Source: Musa acuminata AAA Group (lineage: Eukaryota; Streptophyta; Magnoliopsida; Zingiberales; Musaceae). From it: a stretch of 64,000 bases of DNA. A program made the translations under genes and the position numbers. Below the pieces are notes generated by a model. The model saw nothing but the letters and a program-made list of their open reading frames with translations. It searched no databases and was not told the origin of the DNA. Where the stretch lies: the NCBI RefSeq assembly GCF_036884655.1, contig NC_088331.1:17417501-17481500 (forward strand). The letters are read 5' to 3'. Below are positions 33,747 to 45,220 of the stretch, one piece after another; within the stretch, counting starts at the first letter, position 1; every line of letters begins with the position of its first letter.

Positions 33747-36700
33747 TGTTGAATCTCATATTTTGATGATGAAACCAATTGATAAGTATTTATGATTTGA
33801 TCTACGTTTTAAGTGACGCTGGATGCTTCGATCAGGATGAGACAATTAAAGCAGGAAGAATCATGTTGGGCCGAACGAAAACATGTCAGAAGATTAGATG
33901 TCGGGCCAGAGGATCGGTCGACGTATCGACAGAAGGCTTAGGGCCATGGATTTGGGCATCGGGCCAAGAAGAGCGGATATTGCACCAAGGATATCGGAGT
34001 TGCGGAGGTCAACTGGCCGATTGGGCAATAGGTCGTAAGAGAGAACGATGCACCAAAGAATCGGACAAAGCGTCGATGGACCAATGACATGTCGGACAAC
34101 ATGATTCATGCTTAGTAATAATTGTCTAGATCAAAGTTTATTTTATATGTGCAAGATTAACTATGATAGCAAGGCATGAAGCAAAATGAAGTCCCAAAGT
34201 CAAGGACGTGATTTCATTGGGAGTTCGAGAGTTCGTCGGAAGTTCTGTAGGAACCAGCCGAGAAGTCCAGGAGCTTGTCAGAAGAAGCTCATCGAAACTC
34301 GCTAAGAAGATCATCGTCAAGTCCAGGAGCTTGCCGGAAGTCCGTTGGAACATTGCCGGGAGATCGTCGGAAGTTCGCTGGAAGATCATTGGAAGCTCGC
34401 CGGAAGAAACCAAGATCTAGGGAATTGTTTAGCTTAAGTATGCCTTAGATTTCGTAGTTAGCACATAATTGGGATTGGATTTGGGCTAACCCAATTAGGG
34501 GCCAATTGGGCCCATGTAAGGACTGTGTTGGTACCGTCGGTCTGGGTAGTGGTACCACCCAAACACAGCCTCCGAGAGGCTATAGGCAGTGGTAACACCA
34601 GTCTGGGTGGTGGTACCGCCCAACACAGCCTTCCAAGCGGTGGTACCGCCCAATGCAGTGTTAGTGTTGTTGAATCTCAGATTTTGATGATGAAACCAAT
34701 CAATATGTGTTTATGTTTTAATCTACGTTTTGAGTGACGTAGGATGCTTCGATCAGGATGAGACAATTAAAGTAGGAAAAATCATGTTGGGCCGGAGGAA
34801 CATGTTAGAAGATTGGACGTCGGGCCGGTGGATCGATCGACGTGTCGACAGAAAGCTTCGGGCCATGGATTCGGGCATTGGGCCAAGAAGAGTGGGTATT
34901 ACGCCAAGCATATCGGAGTTGCGGAGTCAACTAGCTGATTGGGAAATAGGCCGCAAAGAGAGGACGATGCGTCGAAGAATCGGATGAAGCGTCGATGGAC
35001 CAATGACATGTCAGACAACTTGATTAATGCTTAGTATTAATTGTCTATATCGAAGTTTATTTTACATATGTAGGATTAACTACGATGGTAGTAAGATATG
35101 CAGTAGGTGTTGAGCCAGAGTCAAGACAAAGATTACGTTGAGGGTTCGAGAGTTCGTCGGAGGTTCTGCGAGAACAATCCGAGAAGTCTAGGAGCTTGCC
35201 AAAGAAGCTCGTCGGAACTCTCCAAGAGGATCGTCACAAGTCCAGGAGTTTGCCGGGAGTCTACCGGAGCATCGCCAAGGGTTCGTCGGATGTTCGCCGG
35301 AAGAAGCGATTGACACACCGGAATTGGGCCGAATGGATCAGTCCATTCGGACCCAGAATTCTTGCCAAGCGGTGGCACCGCCAGGGCAAGCAATGACATC
35401 ACCCAGGAGAGTTGGTCTCCTAGGAATTCTGGGTGGTAGTACCACCCCTGTCAGGCAGTGGTACCGCTAGTAGTTATTACTACCAGCGGTGGTACCGCCC
35501 TTGTCAAGCGATGGTACCGCCTGAGCTCGGTCTCCGAGCGATGTCAGGCGATAGTACCACCCAGACTGAGCGGTAGTACCGCCCAGTGTCAGATGCCAGG
35601 TGGTAGTACCACCCAGTTATGGCAGTGGTACCGCCAGGTCCCTGGAAATCCAGGAGATGACACTTTTGAGCTCTAAATTCAAACTGATTGGGGCCTATAT
35701 AAACCCCACCCTTTCTGCATGAAAGGGTAACTAAAAGCTTACTTTTATTCTGAGTATTTGAGAGCTTAAAAGTGTTATAAAAGCCAGAGTTCTTCTCCCT
35801 CTTTCTTTCTAAGTGTTGATCATTCAAGAGAGAAGTGAAAACTTATAAGGGTTGTCTCCTAAGCACGTCAAAAGGAGAAAAGCTGTAAAAGGGTGGTTGG
35901 CTTTCGCCTATTGAAGGAAGGCCTCTAGTGGACGTCGGTAACCTCGTCGAAGGAGGAAGCCAAAAGTGGATGTAGGTCAAGATTGACCGAACCACTCTAA
36001 ATCTCGGTTTGCATTTACATTATGCTCTTTATCTTAACTACAAACTGCATCCGTTGCTTTACATCATCTATACTTATGTTTGCTCCCAAGTTAAAGTTCT
36101 TTCCGAAACGGTTTTTATATGAAAGTATTTTTAACCAATGAAAGTTTACCATTGCACTAATTCACACCCCCCCCCCTCTTAGTGCCGACCCCGACTCTTG
36201 ATCCTAACAAGTGTCAGACTAACACTTGTAGTGGTACCGCCTAGCATAAGCGGTGGTACTGCCTAAACCCAAGAAACCCGGGATAAGATGTTTTTAGGCT
36301 CCAAGTTTGAATCAACTTGAGACCTATAAATACCCCTCTCATCCCTAGTTAAACAACATAAGTATTGAGAGTAAAAAGGAAAAAAAACTCTGCTGTAATC
36401 TTATGTGAAACTCCTCTCAAAGTTCTAAGTGTTAGAATAGTTTGAGAGAAGAGTGAGTGGGGGTGTAAGGGTTATCTCCTAAACCCAGTAAAAGGAGAAA
36501 GAGTTGTAAGAAGGAGGTTGATCTTCGCCTATAAAGGAAGATCGATAGTGGATGCTGATGGCCTCGACGGAAGAGGAATCGGTGGAGTGGATGTAGGTCA
36601 CGACGACCAAACCACTATAAAACCAGCGTGTTCTTTTCTAGTTTGCATTTCTATATTTGAGCAATTTACTTTACTGTAAACCTCTTAACTTGCTTTGCAT

Positions 36701-36894
36701 CCACTATGCATCTTCCGTACGCTTTCAAGCAATCTTTACAAAAACACTTTCAAGTTAACCTCTCTCCGAAATGGTTTTCGTCGAAATAGATTTTTATTGT
36801 ACGAAGGTTTTTTGAACCGACGTAATTTTACCGCTGCACTAATTCAAACCCCCCCCCCTCTTAGTGCTAACTCTTTTCCTAACAAAACATGCAA
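33747..36894 (+). repeat. Element D 3' LTR, split by solo LTR H
   Basis: Own parts are 33747-34677 and 36215-36894 (about 1.61 kb). Starts TGTTGAATCTCAT, ends TTTCCTAACA, carries the ~300-bp module, and has a C run of 10 near the end. Followed by the TSD AAACA. Confidence 0.85.
34678..36209 (+). mobile_element. Solo LTR H in the element D 3' LTR
   Basis: TGTTGAATCTCAG...GATCCTAACA, 1532 bp, carrying the ~300-bp module. Perfect TSD AGTGT (34673-34677 and 36210-36214). It contains its own TATA region (about 35696-35703) and palindrome array (about 35360-35640). Confidence 0.92.
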
Positions 36895-36899
36895 GGTAG

Positions 36900-38298
36900 G
36901 GCCTTTAATAAAGGTGGTCGGATTTTGGTGGAGCTACTCACAAATCCGATTCCACCTCACTTATTAATGTGACCCTTATTGGCAAGGATCATGTTCAAGG
37001 ACTTGCTACCAACCTCAAATTTTTCTAAGGTTTCTTTCAGTAGCAAGTTTTCCTTTGAAGTATTTCTAATTCATCACATTTCATACATTGGGCTAAATTA
37101 TCATTATACTCAACTTTTAATCTATCGAAATCACTAATAAGAGAAGCATGCTCTTTTTTCAATAATTTATATTTTTACTAATTAATTTATATTCATCAAA
37201 TAAATCATGAAAAGTATTTAATAGTTCATCAAATGATAAATTTACATCAAATGAACTATTCTCCTCATCTCCAATAGCCATTAGCGCATAGTGAGCAACT
37301 TGCTTGGTGTTAGTTGGCTCCTCTTCTTCGGATGCACTTGAGTCGTCCCATATTGCTTTAAGAGCATTCTTCTTCTTTGGTTGCTTCCTCTTTACTTGGG
37401 GACATTCACTCTTGAAGTGTCTCGACTTCTTGCATTCATATCATATCACTTGTTCTTTCTTAGGTTCAATTTTATTTTTAGTATCATTTTTAAATTTATT
37501 TTTTTTTTATAAATTTTTTGAACTTTCTTGTTAAGAGTGTAAGTCTTCATCAAAGTCCTCATCACTTGAATTTTCTTTCAAGTGGTCTTCTTGAGTTCTT
37601 AGTGTCATATCCTTCATGTTCTTTAGAAGGTTATTCTCAAGCTCTTAATGAGTATTACAAGTCATCTTATAGGTCATTAGTAACCCAATTAGTTCTTCGA
37701 GAGGAAAGTTATTTAAATCTTTGGCCTCTTGAATGACCATGACTTTAGGGTCCCAACTCTTTAGAAGGGATCTTAAAATTTTATTAACAAGTTCAAAATT
37801 TGAGAAACCTTTACCAAGTCCTTTTATACCATTGACGACATCTGTAAATCGAGTGTACATGTCTCTAATGGTCTCACTTAGTTTTATCCGAAACAACTCA
37901 TAAGTGTGTACTAAAAGACTAATTTTCGACTTCTTTACTCTACTAGTGCCTTCATGAGTCACTTCGAGTGTGTGCCAAATATCAAAAGTCGTTTCATAAA
38001 TTGATACTTGATTAAACTCGTTTTTATCTAATGCACAAAACAAGGCATTAATAGCCTTGGCATTTAAAGTGAAAATCTTCTTCTCTAACTCATTCCAATC
38101 GTTCATTAGAAGAGAAGACTTTTGAAACTCATTTTCTACAACATTACATAATTTGAAATCCATTGAAATTAGGAAGATCCTTATTCTAGTCTTCCAATAT
38201 GTATAATATGTCCCATTGAACATGGGCAGACGTGTAATTGAATGACCCTCTTGGTTGCCGCAAATGACATCTCTCATGGGTTTTAAACCAAACGACAT
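36900..38298 (-). pseudogene. gag: SIRE-like gag of element C
   Basis: The 217-codon open part (37645-38298) carries the Gag core (YYTYWKTRIRIFLISMDF, NAKAINALFCALDKNEFN, YTRFTDVVNGIKGLGKGF, NNFPLEELIGLLMTYKM). Downstream, with stops, come the first zinc knuckle (YECKKSRHFKSEC, first Cys codon now a stop), an acidic stretch and coiled-coil-like sequence. At 36900 the sequence meets element D and continues at 28197 into the second knuckle. It has the knuckle that D and G lack. The start codon lies inside a 28-bp triplication (38266-38349), so the true ATG is ambiguous among several. Confidence 0.83.
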
Positions 38299-38349
38299 CT
38301 CTCATGGGTTTTAAACCAAACGACATCTCTCATGGGTTTTAAACCAAAC
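38266..38349. repeat. Three tandem copies of a 28-bp unit at the gag start
   Basis: The unit begins GACATCTCTCATGGG and is repeated exactly at 38266, 38294 and 38322. It includes the gag initiation region on the minus strand, so the copies supply several alternative ATGs. Confidence 0.92.
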
Positions 38350-38362
38350 GAGAGCGAACGTT

Positions 38363-38375
38363 GCTCTAATACCAA
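38363..38375 (-). other. Element C primer-binding site
   Basis: Minus strand TTGGTATTAGAGC, one transition from the initiator tRNA-Met complement, next to the LTR start at 38377. Confidence 0.8.
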
Positions 38376-38376
38376 T

Positions 38377-39426
38377 TGTTAGGATTAAGAGCGGCACTGA
38401 AAGGGGGGGGGGGGGGGGGTGAATTAGTGCAGTGAAAAATTCTTCAATTTCATAAAATATTCGTCTCGATTCAAATCGTTCTGGAAAGATATTGAACTTA
38501 AAACTTTTGTAAGAATGTAAGGAGAAGCTCAAGGAGATTTTCAGTAAAGTAAATTATAGAAAAGGAAAAGCAAACCAGAATTTAGAGTGGTTTGGTCAAT
38601 GAGACTTACATCTACTTCGGATTCCTCCTCCGTCGAGATCACCGGCATCCACTAAAGGCCTTCCTTTAACAAGCGAAGACCAACCACCTTTTATAGCACT
38701 TTCTCTTTTTTACGGGCTTAGGAGATAACCCTTATAAGTCTCACACCTCTCTTGAATGATCTCAACACTTAGAAAGGGAGGAGGAGGACTCTAGCACTTT
38801 TTATAATACTTACTCAAGAATTCAGGATTATGCCAATGCTTCCGTGCCCTTTCATGCAGAAAAGGGTGGGATTTTTATAGGCCCTATTAGCTTCAAAATT
38901 GGAGTCAAAAAGTATCATATCCCTAGATTTCGGGGTACTGGCGGTACCACCGCCATTACTGGCGGTGCTACCTCCTGCAATCTAACACTGGGCGGCACCA
39001 TCACCTAGTCTGGGCGGTACGACCTCCTAATAGAGCTCGGAGACCGAGCTTTGGTAGTACCAATGCTTGATAAGGGTGGTACCACTACTGGAAGCATTAA
39101 CTGCTAATGGTACCACCGCCCAATCTGGGTTATACCATCGCCCAGACCACCTGGGAGACTGGGCCTCCCAAGCGGTGCCACTGTCAGCCATGATTTCAGG
39201 GGCTGAATGGGCTTTTCAATCTGGCCTAATTTAGCCCTGTTAAGGGCCTAGTTGGCCCCTAATTATGTTAGTAGGATTACCTCCCAATTCTAACTCAATC
39301 TACTATCTAACTATAATAACTAAGACATAATCAAAGCAATCTTGTTCTGGTACATCAATTGCTCTTCCGGTAAGCTTCCGGAGATCTTCCGACGAACTCT
39401 CGGCAATGTTCCGGCAGACTCCCGGC
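38377..39426 (-). repeat. Element C 5' LTR, 3' portion
   Basis: Antisense LTR, TGTTAGGATTAAG..., with a G run of 17 near its edge, the palindrome array (about 38935-39180), and TTTTTATA at 38872-38879 as TATA box on the minus strand. Cut at 39426 by element E; it resumes at 47328. Confidence 0.87.
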
Positions 39427-39530
39427 TGTTAGGATCAAGAGCACTAAGAGAGGGGGGGGGGGGGTTTGAATTAGTGTAGCGAAAAACTTTCAACGATTAA
39501 AACTACATTCATACGTTGAAATCCGATTCT
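39427..39530 (-). repeat. Element E 3' LTR remnant (104 bp)
   Basis: TGTTAGGATCAAGAGC... matches the first ~100 bp of 45674-47322 up to ATCCGATTCT, then switches abruptly to gag sequence at 39531. Confidence 0.85.
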
Positions 39531-39904
39531 TTTTGTTCTTAAATTTTTGTTTCTTTAATTTTTTAAATTTCTTAGTGAGTAGTTCTTATTCACTATCACT
39601 TAAGCTTATGCTCGAGTGGTCTTCAAATGTTCTATGTCCCAAATTCTTCTTATTCTTTGGAAGGTGATTTTGTTCATCACGTGAATTGCACGTCATTTCA
39701 TAGGTCATCAAAGGCCTGATTAGTTCTTCAATCAAAAAGGTATTTAAATTTTTTGATTCTTGAATAATGATTATTTTTTAATCCCAAGTTTTAGAGAGTG
39801 AGTGCAAAACTTTACTAACAAGTTCAAAGTTTGAAAAGGTTTTACCAAGTCCTTTTAGACTATTGACGACATTCGTAAAACGGGTGTACATGTTTCCAAT
39901 AGTC

Positions 39905-40329
39905 TGTTAGGACTCTAGCTTGGAGAGTCCTAATTGAGAGGGACATTCATGTAAACTGTTAGGACTCTAGCTAGGAGTGTCCTAATTGAGAGGGACATTC
40001 TGTTAGGACTCTAGCTAAGAGAGTCCTAATTGAGAGGGGCATTCATGTAGGAGGTGTTTTCTTAGAGAAGAATTAGGAGTTGTAAGGGAATAGGAGTCTT
40101 GACTAGGAGTTGGTTAGAAGTAAGAGTCTTAAATAGGAGTCCTATTATGAGTTAGGGTTTAGAAGCCCTATAAATAGCCATGTATTCCTTCTCTTTTGAT
40201 AAGCAATAGATGAATCTTTTCTGCAGCCTTTGAGCAGCAACTTGGAGGGAGGAACCCCTATAGAGTTCCAAGGAGGCCGATCCCCTAAAGAGATCAACCC
40301 CAAGTTTAGAATTAGCAAGGGTTCTAACA
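39905..40329 (+). repeat. 5' LTR of chromovirus copy 2
   Basis: TGTTAGGACTCTAG...TTCTAACA, 425 bp. Three tandem units starting TGTTAGGACTC (39905, 39957, 40001) each contain TTAGGACTC and an inverted GAGTCCTAA (one mutated in the middle unit). TATA box at 40169-40176. Confidence 0.93.
40169..40176 (+). promoter_or_regulatory. TATA box in the chromovirus LTR
   Basis: TATAAATA in GAAGCCCTATAAATAGCC, about 150 bp before the LTR end. Conserved in all four chromovirus LTRs. Confidence 0.65.
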
Positions 40330-40331
40330 CC

Positions 40332-40343
40332 TGGTATCAGAGC
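40332..40343 (+). other. Primer-binding site, chromovirus copy 2
   Basis: TGGTATCAGAGC, an exact initiator tRNA-Met match, 2 bp after the LTR. Confidence 0.9.
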
Positions 40344-41645
40344 AACGTTCTTGGCATCTCGCTGCCCTTCCACTACCATCCATCAGCCCTCCACAACCAC
40401 CCAAAGCAATTCCCACAATTGCTTAAAAGATCGTCACCAAATTCCGCCATCATCTCCACCACCACGGATCATCCTTTGATCTCCCTGTGAATTGCAACAG
40501 GTTCTTGTTTCCTACCTTACTGCTGCTACAGTTTAGTTATCCTTATTCGAAAATCAAAAAAAAAAAAAAATTGTTCCTATATTGCTGCATAAACTTTTCG
40601 TCACAAAGTTTTCATCTCTACGACGAAAGATACATTGCAGAATTCCAGCCGCATAGCACCATCTATTTGATCTTGCTACTGTGCTTTTTCTATCCAAATT
40701 TCTACGAAATTTTTATGACATCTTTGACACTTCCTAACAGTAGATTTTCCTTTGGTTTCATCAAAAAATTCTCAATATAAACTACTGATCTTTTACGTCC
40801 AATCTGCTGCACTTGAATTGCAGAATTCAAGCCACATAGCACCATCTGTTTGATCTTGCTACTGTGCTTTTTCTATCCAAATTTCTACAAAATTTTTATG
40901 ACATCTTTGACACTTCCTAACAGTGGATTTCCCTTTGGTTTCATGGAAAAATTCTCAATATAAACTACTGATCTTTTATGTCTAATCTGCTGCACTTGAA
41001 AATCTATGCTGCAAAAAATTTCAGCTGCATATCGTTGCCTTAACCCATCTATTTGCAATCTTTTTTGAATGAAATTTCTTATATACTTCATAGATCATCT
41101 TGGCTTCTATCTAAGATTGATCTATTAAGAAATTCATCTCTAAAAATGATTTTATGTTGCTGCAAATTTTCATCGTAACCCGCTGAAATTTTTCGATGAC
41201 AATTCTGCAATTGCAACTTGCACCAATTTCCTTGCTGTTATACTGCCGAAATTTTCTTGATTAAATTAGATATCCTTGCTGTCATATAAACTATGATTTT
41301 GCTATCAATTCCCTCCTCAATTCTCTTAAGTTTTTGGTGGAAATTACGTCGAGAAACCGTTGTTTCTTCGACAACAATTCTACTCTTACAAGACAGCACA
41401 TACTTGCCGCAACTTCTACGGATTTCTGTCAAACCTTTGCTACCATCTACCACAGATCCAAAACTTTCATCCACAACCCTAAAACTCTGCTAAACCACAC
41501 CCTCAAACCGTACCAAAAATAGCCACAAAACAAGCCTAAACCGTAGCCTACATCCACCAATCCACCAACCCTTTCAACCATCACTTCTCTCAACCTATAC
41601 ATGCCTTTAACCCAACAATAAAAGAGAGATTTGGGGGAATATACT
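40344..41645 (+). other. Leader of chromovirus copy 2 with tandem duplication
   Basis: No gene. A ~183-bp module starting ATTGCAGAATTC occurs at 40634 and again at 40817, with a degenerate partial third at about 40990. The remainder is AT-rich, with a 13-A run near 40557. Confidence 0.75.
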
Positions 41646-44600
41646 ATGGAATCTAAGGAGGCAATTAATGCTAAATTCGAAGCCTTGGAGGTGCAAATGG
41701 AGGATAAGATTCGGATGCTCTTTACCGAACTCAGATTGGGCCGACCACTAAGCCCGAAGAAATCAAATCAATGAGAGAGCTTTGCCCAATCACACCAAGC
41801 CCGAATAGATGACTTCCAAGGGAGGGGAGGCTATATGACTGACCCCAACTATCCATGCATGAGAGTAAACTTCCCTAGATGGGAAGAAAGAGACCCGATT
41901 GGTTGGATCTTGCGCGCGGAGCGATATTTTCGGTACCACAAAACCGCGGATGTATCTATGGTGAAAATTGCAGCTATACATCTTGAAGGGGATGCTATAC
42001 AGTGGTTTGACTGGTTTGAACATACTTGTGGAGTCCTTTAATGGCGACAATTCAAAGAAGGACTGCTGATTCGCTTCAGACCAACCGATTATGAGAATAT
42101 TGACGAACAACTAGCAAATATCCGACAAACCTCCACCATTCAGGAGTACCAAACCAGGTTTGAAAGGTTATCTAATCAAACTCGTGATTGGTCTCAAAAA
42201 CAGCTATTGAGGACCTTCATTGAGGGCTTGAATCCGGAGATCCGAGGAGAAGTTAAAGCGCGACAACCGTATACACTTATGGCAGCCATCTCTTTCGCAC
42301 GACATCAAGAGGAGCAATTGAACCATGAAGCTCGGAGGACTAGGGTCACTCCTCAACCAGTAATTTTGAAGCCCTCAGCCCACCCTACTATCGACCAAGT
42401 CCCTACACCAAAGAGGTCAACAAGAGAAGAGCTTCGGGAGCGATATGCGAAGGGGTTATGTTGGCATTGTGATGAGCCGTGGAGCCGTGAGCATCGCTGT
42501 AGTAAAGGGAGACTTCTTATGATTGAACCAATAGAAGAAGAGGTCATTGAACATCCAGAAGAGAGCCTTGAACATGAAGAAGAAGATGCAGAAGAAGACC
42601 CACAACTGACTGAAGTTATGGTATATGCACTAGCCGGCTACTCAAACCCGCAAACGATGAAAGTTGGAGGCCTTCTCAAACAACAACCGATCACTGTTCT
42701 CGTCGACACGGGCAGTTCTAATAACTTTCTAAATAGTAAGGTTACTATCCATATGGCCTTACCTATTGAGAATTGTAGCAGGTTTAACGTTAAGGTCGTC
42801 GACGGACGGATTTTGAATTGTGATCGTAGGCGCCCGTAGGAGAAACTATTGTTGCAGGACCAAGAGATAATTGCAGATTTCTTCCTTCTCCCTCTTAATG
42901 ATCATGAGGCCATGCTCATAATTAAATGGTTGACGACATTATGTGATATTTCTTGGAATTTTATGCAACTAATTATGAAATTTTACAGTAAGGAGAAACA
43001 GGTGATACTGAACGGGAAACGTGAGGGCGACATAACAACGATTTGCACACAACAAATGAAGAAGGTTTTGCATAAAGCATGCAGCGGCCTTTTGGTACAA
43101 CTTGAGCAGCAAACTAAGGGAGAGCCAACAAAATTTGAAGATCCAAATCTACTTCCTTTGCTTGCTGAATTTTCAGATATATTTGACGAATCATGCAACC
43201 TACCTCTTACCCGTTGGCATGATCATTGTATAATGATTCTTCCAGGCAAATCTGTAGCAAATGCTCAGCCATATCAGTATCCACATCTCCAGAAGGATGA
43301 AATAGAAAGGATTGTAAAAGAGATGCTCAAAACAGGAGTTATTCGGCCATGTTGTAGCCCTTACTCTTCACCGGTGCTCCTCATACGAAAGAAGGATGGA
43401 ATATGGCGATTATGTGTTGATTACCGAGCTCTCAATGGCATAACCATCAAGGATAAATACCCTATTCCAGTAGTAGATGAGTTGCTAAGGGAGCACAAAT
43501 CTTCACAAAGCTGGACCTTCGATCCGGGTATCATCAAATACGAGTATGCGAAGAAGACATACCGAAAACCACCCTTTGAACACACAACAACCACTATGAA
43601 TTTTTGCTTTTTTCAAAAGAAGGTGGAATATCTTGGGCATATCATATCAGAGAAAGGTGTGGCAGTAGACCCCTTCAAAATTGGAGCAATGCAAAACTGG
43701 CTGACCCCGAGGAACATAAAATTGCTACATGGATTTTTGGGTTTAACAAGCTACTACTGCAAGTTCATGAAAAACTATGGAGAGATTAGTGCACCAGTTA
43801 CTTCCTTACTGAAAAAAGATGTCTTCCAAAGGTCTGACAGAGCCTCCGCTGCCTTCGACAAACTTAAGGCAGCCATGACGACGACGCCGGTGCTAACACT
43901 ACCAGATTTCAACCGACCCTTCATTATTGAGGCCGACACATCTGGAGTCAGAATTGGAGTCTTTCTCATGCAAGATGGTCGACCACTCACATACACTAGC
44001 AAGGCATTATCTCCCTCCTATCAAAATAAGTCAACATATGATAAGGAGATGCTCGCTATTGTGCGTGCAGCAACGCGGTGGAGACCCTACTTGATTGGTC
44101 GACGATTTCAAATTAAAACCGACAATAAAAGCCTCAAGTACTTTTTGGAGCAAAAGATATCATCCCCTGAGCAGCAAAAATGGGCAATAAAAGAAAGAGA
44201 ATATTGTTGTAGATGCGCTTTCGCAACTACCTGAGCAAGCTGAATTTTCGGTCGTTTTACTTCCAACCAGCGACTTCCTTGAGGATATTAAGATAGAATG
44301 GCAGGAAGATTCAGAGACCAGCAAGATACAAAAAAAATTAGAGGAAGCACCAAGCTCCGTGGCTCATTACAATCGGGACTCAAAAGAATTATGCTATAAG
44401 GGACGCATTGTGCTTGTGACAAATTCTACTTGCATCTTCAAGAGTAGATTTTGGACAAAGTTATTCCATATGCAGGGTACTAAATTAGAAAGGAGTACGA
44501 CATATCACACACAAACCAACAGCCAGACGGAAGTTTTAAATAGGTGCTTGGAGACAGCCCAAAGCCACCCACCAAATATGACTACCCAAAGAGAACTCCA

Positions 44601-44778
44601 GACCCAGCCAAGTGCCATTATTGATCGACGGATCGTGACTCGACGACGACGACCCACTAATGAAGTGCTAATACAGTGGACGAACCTACCAATAGAAGAT
44701 GCCACTTGGGAGAACTATGACGACTTGAAGATCAAATTCCCAGAATTCACGAATCATCAGCCTCGAGGACAAGGCTGA
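41646..44778 (+). pseudogene. gag-pol: Chromovirus gag-pol, copy 2 (broken, internal deletions)
   Basis: Start ATG at 41646; stop at 44776-44778. Gag is read from 41835 (YPCMRVNFPRWEERDP) to a nonsense codon at 42039, and again from 42207 (FIEGLNPEIRGEV). Then come a knuckle (CWHCDEPWSREHRC), protease with VDTGSSNNFLNS, a stop at 42837, and RT fingers (SPVLLIRKKDGIWRLCVDYR). A frameshifted segment follows, whose other frame shows [13 protein letters not shown]. It jumps directly to KKVEYLGHIIS, so the catalytic palm is missing. RNase H follows (FIIEADTSGVRI, TDNKSLKYFLE), then a short integrase piece (TNSQTEVLNRCLE) and a chromodomain ending WTNLPIEDATWENYDDL. The zinc finger and two catalytic Asp of integrase are missing. 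Confidence 0.87.
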
Positions 44779-45220
44779 TTTGAAGAGGGCGAGTCTGTTA
44801 GGACTCTAGCTTGGAGAGTCCTAATTAAGAGGGACATTCATGTAAACTGTTAGGACTCTAGCTAGGAGAGTCCTAATTGAGAGGGACATTCTATTAGGAC
44901 TCTAGCTAAGAGAGTCCTAATTGAGAGGGGCATTCATGTAGGAGGTGTTTTCTTAGAGAAGAATTAGGAGTTGTAAGGGAATAGGAGTCTTGACTAGGAG
45001 TTGGTTAGAAGTAAGAGTCTTAAATAGGAGTCCTATTAGGAGTTAGGGTTTAGAAGCCCTATAAATAGCCATGTATTCCTTTTCGTTTAATAAGCAATAG
45101 ATGAATCTTTTATGTAGCCTTTGAGCAGCAACTTGGAGGGAGGAACCCCTATAGAGTTCCAAGGAGGCCGATCCCCTAAAGAGATCAACCCCAAGTTTAG
45201 AATCTGCAAGGGTTCTAACA
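44779..45220 (+). repeat. Polypurine tract and 3' LTR of chromovirus copy 2
   Basis: The purine-rich TTTGAAGAGGGCGAG immediately precedes the 425-bp LTR at 44796-45220. The LTR has the same length as the 5' LTR and few differences, indicating a recent insertion. Confidence 0.9.

Larger units (their letters stand above)
28198..36894 (+). mobile_element. Element D: gag-only SIRE-like element in gag of element C
   Basis: Plus orientation, perfect TSD AAACA (28193-28197 and 36895-36899). It consists of 5' LTR, primer site, gag without pol, a non-coding 3' region, polypurine tract and 3' LTR. Two solo LTRs are nested in it (30837-32202 in gag, 34678-36209 in the 3' LTR). Removing them leaves about 5.8 kb. 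Removing D rejoins element C gag (RNA-binding region) in register. Confidence 0.88.
39905..45220 (+). mobile_element. Chromovirus copy 2 (Reina-like Ty3/gypsy), internally deleted
   Basis: Two 425-bp LTRs (39905-40329 and 44796-45220), perfect TSD TAGTC (39900-39904 and 45221-45225) and an exact primer site. Same structure as copy 1, same internal deletions, opposite orientation. Total 5316 bp. Confidence 0.93.
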
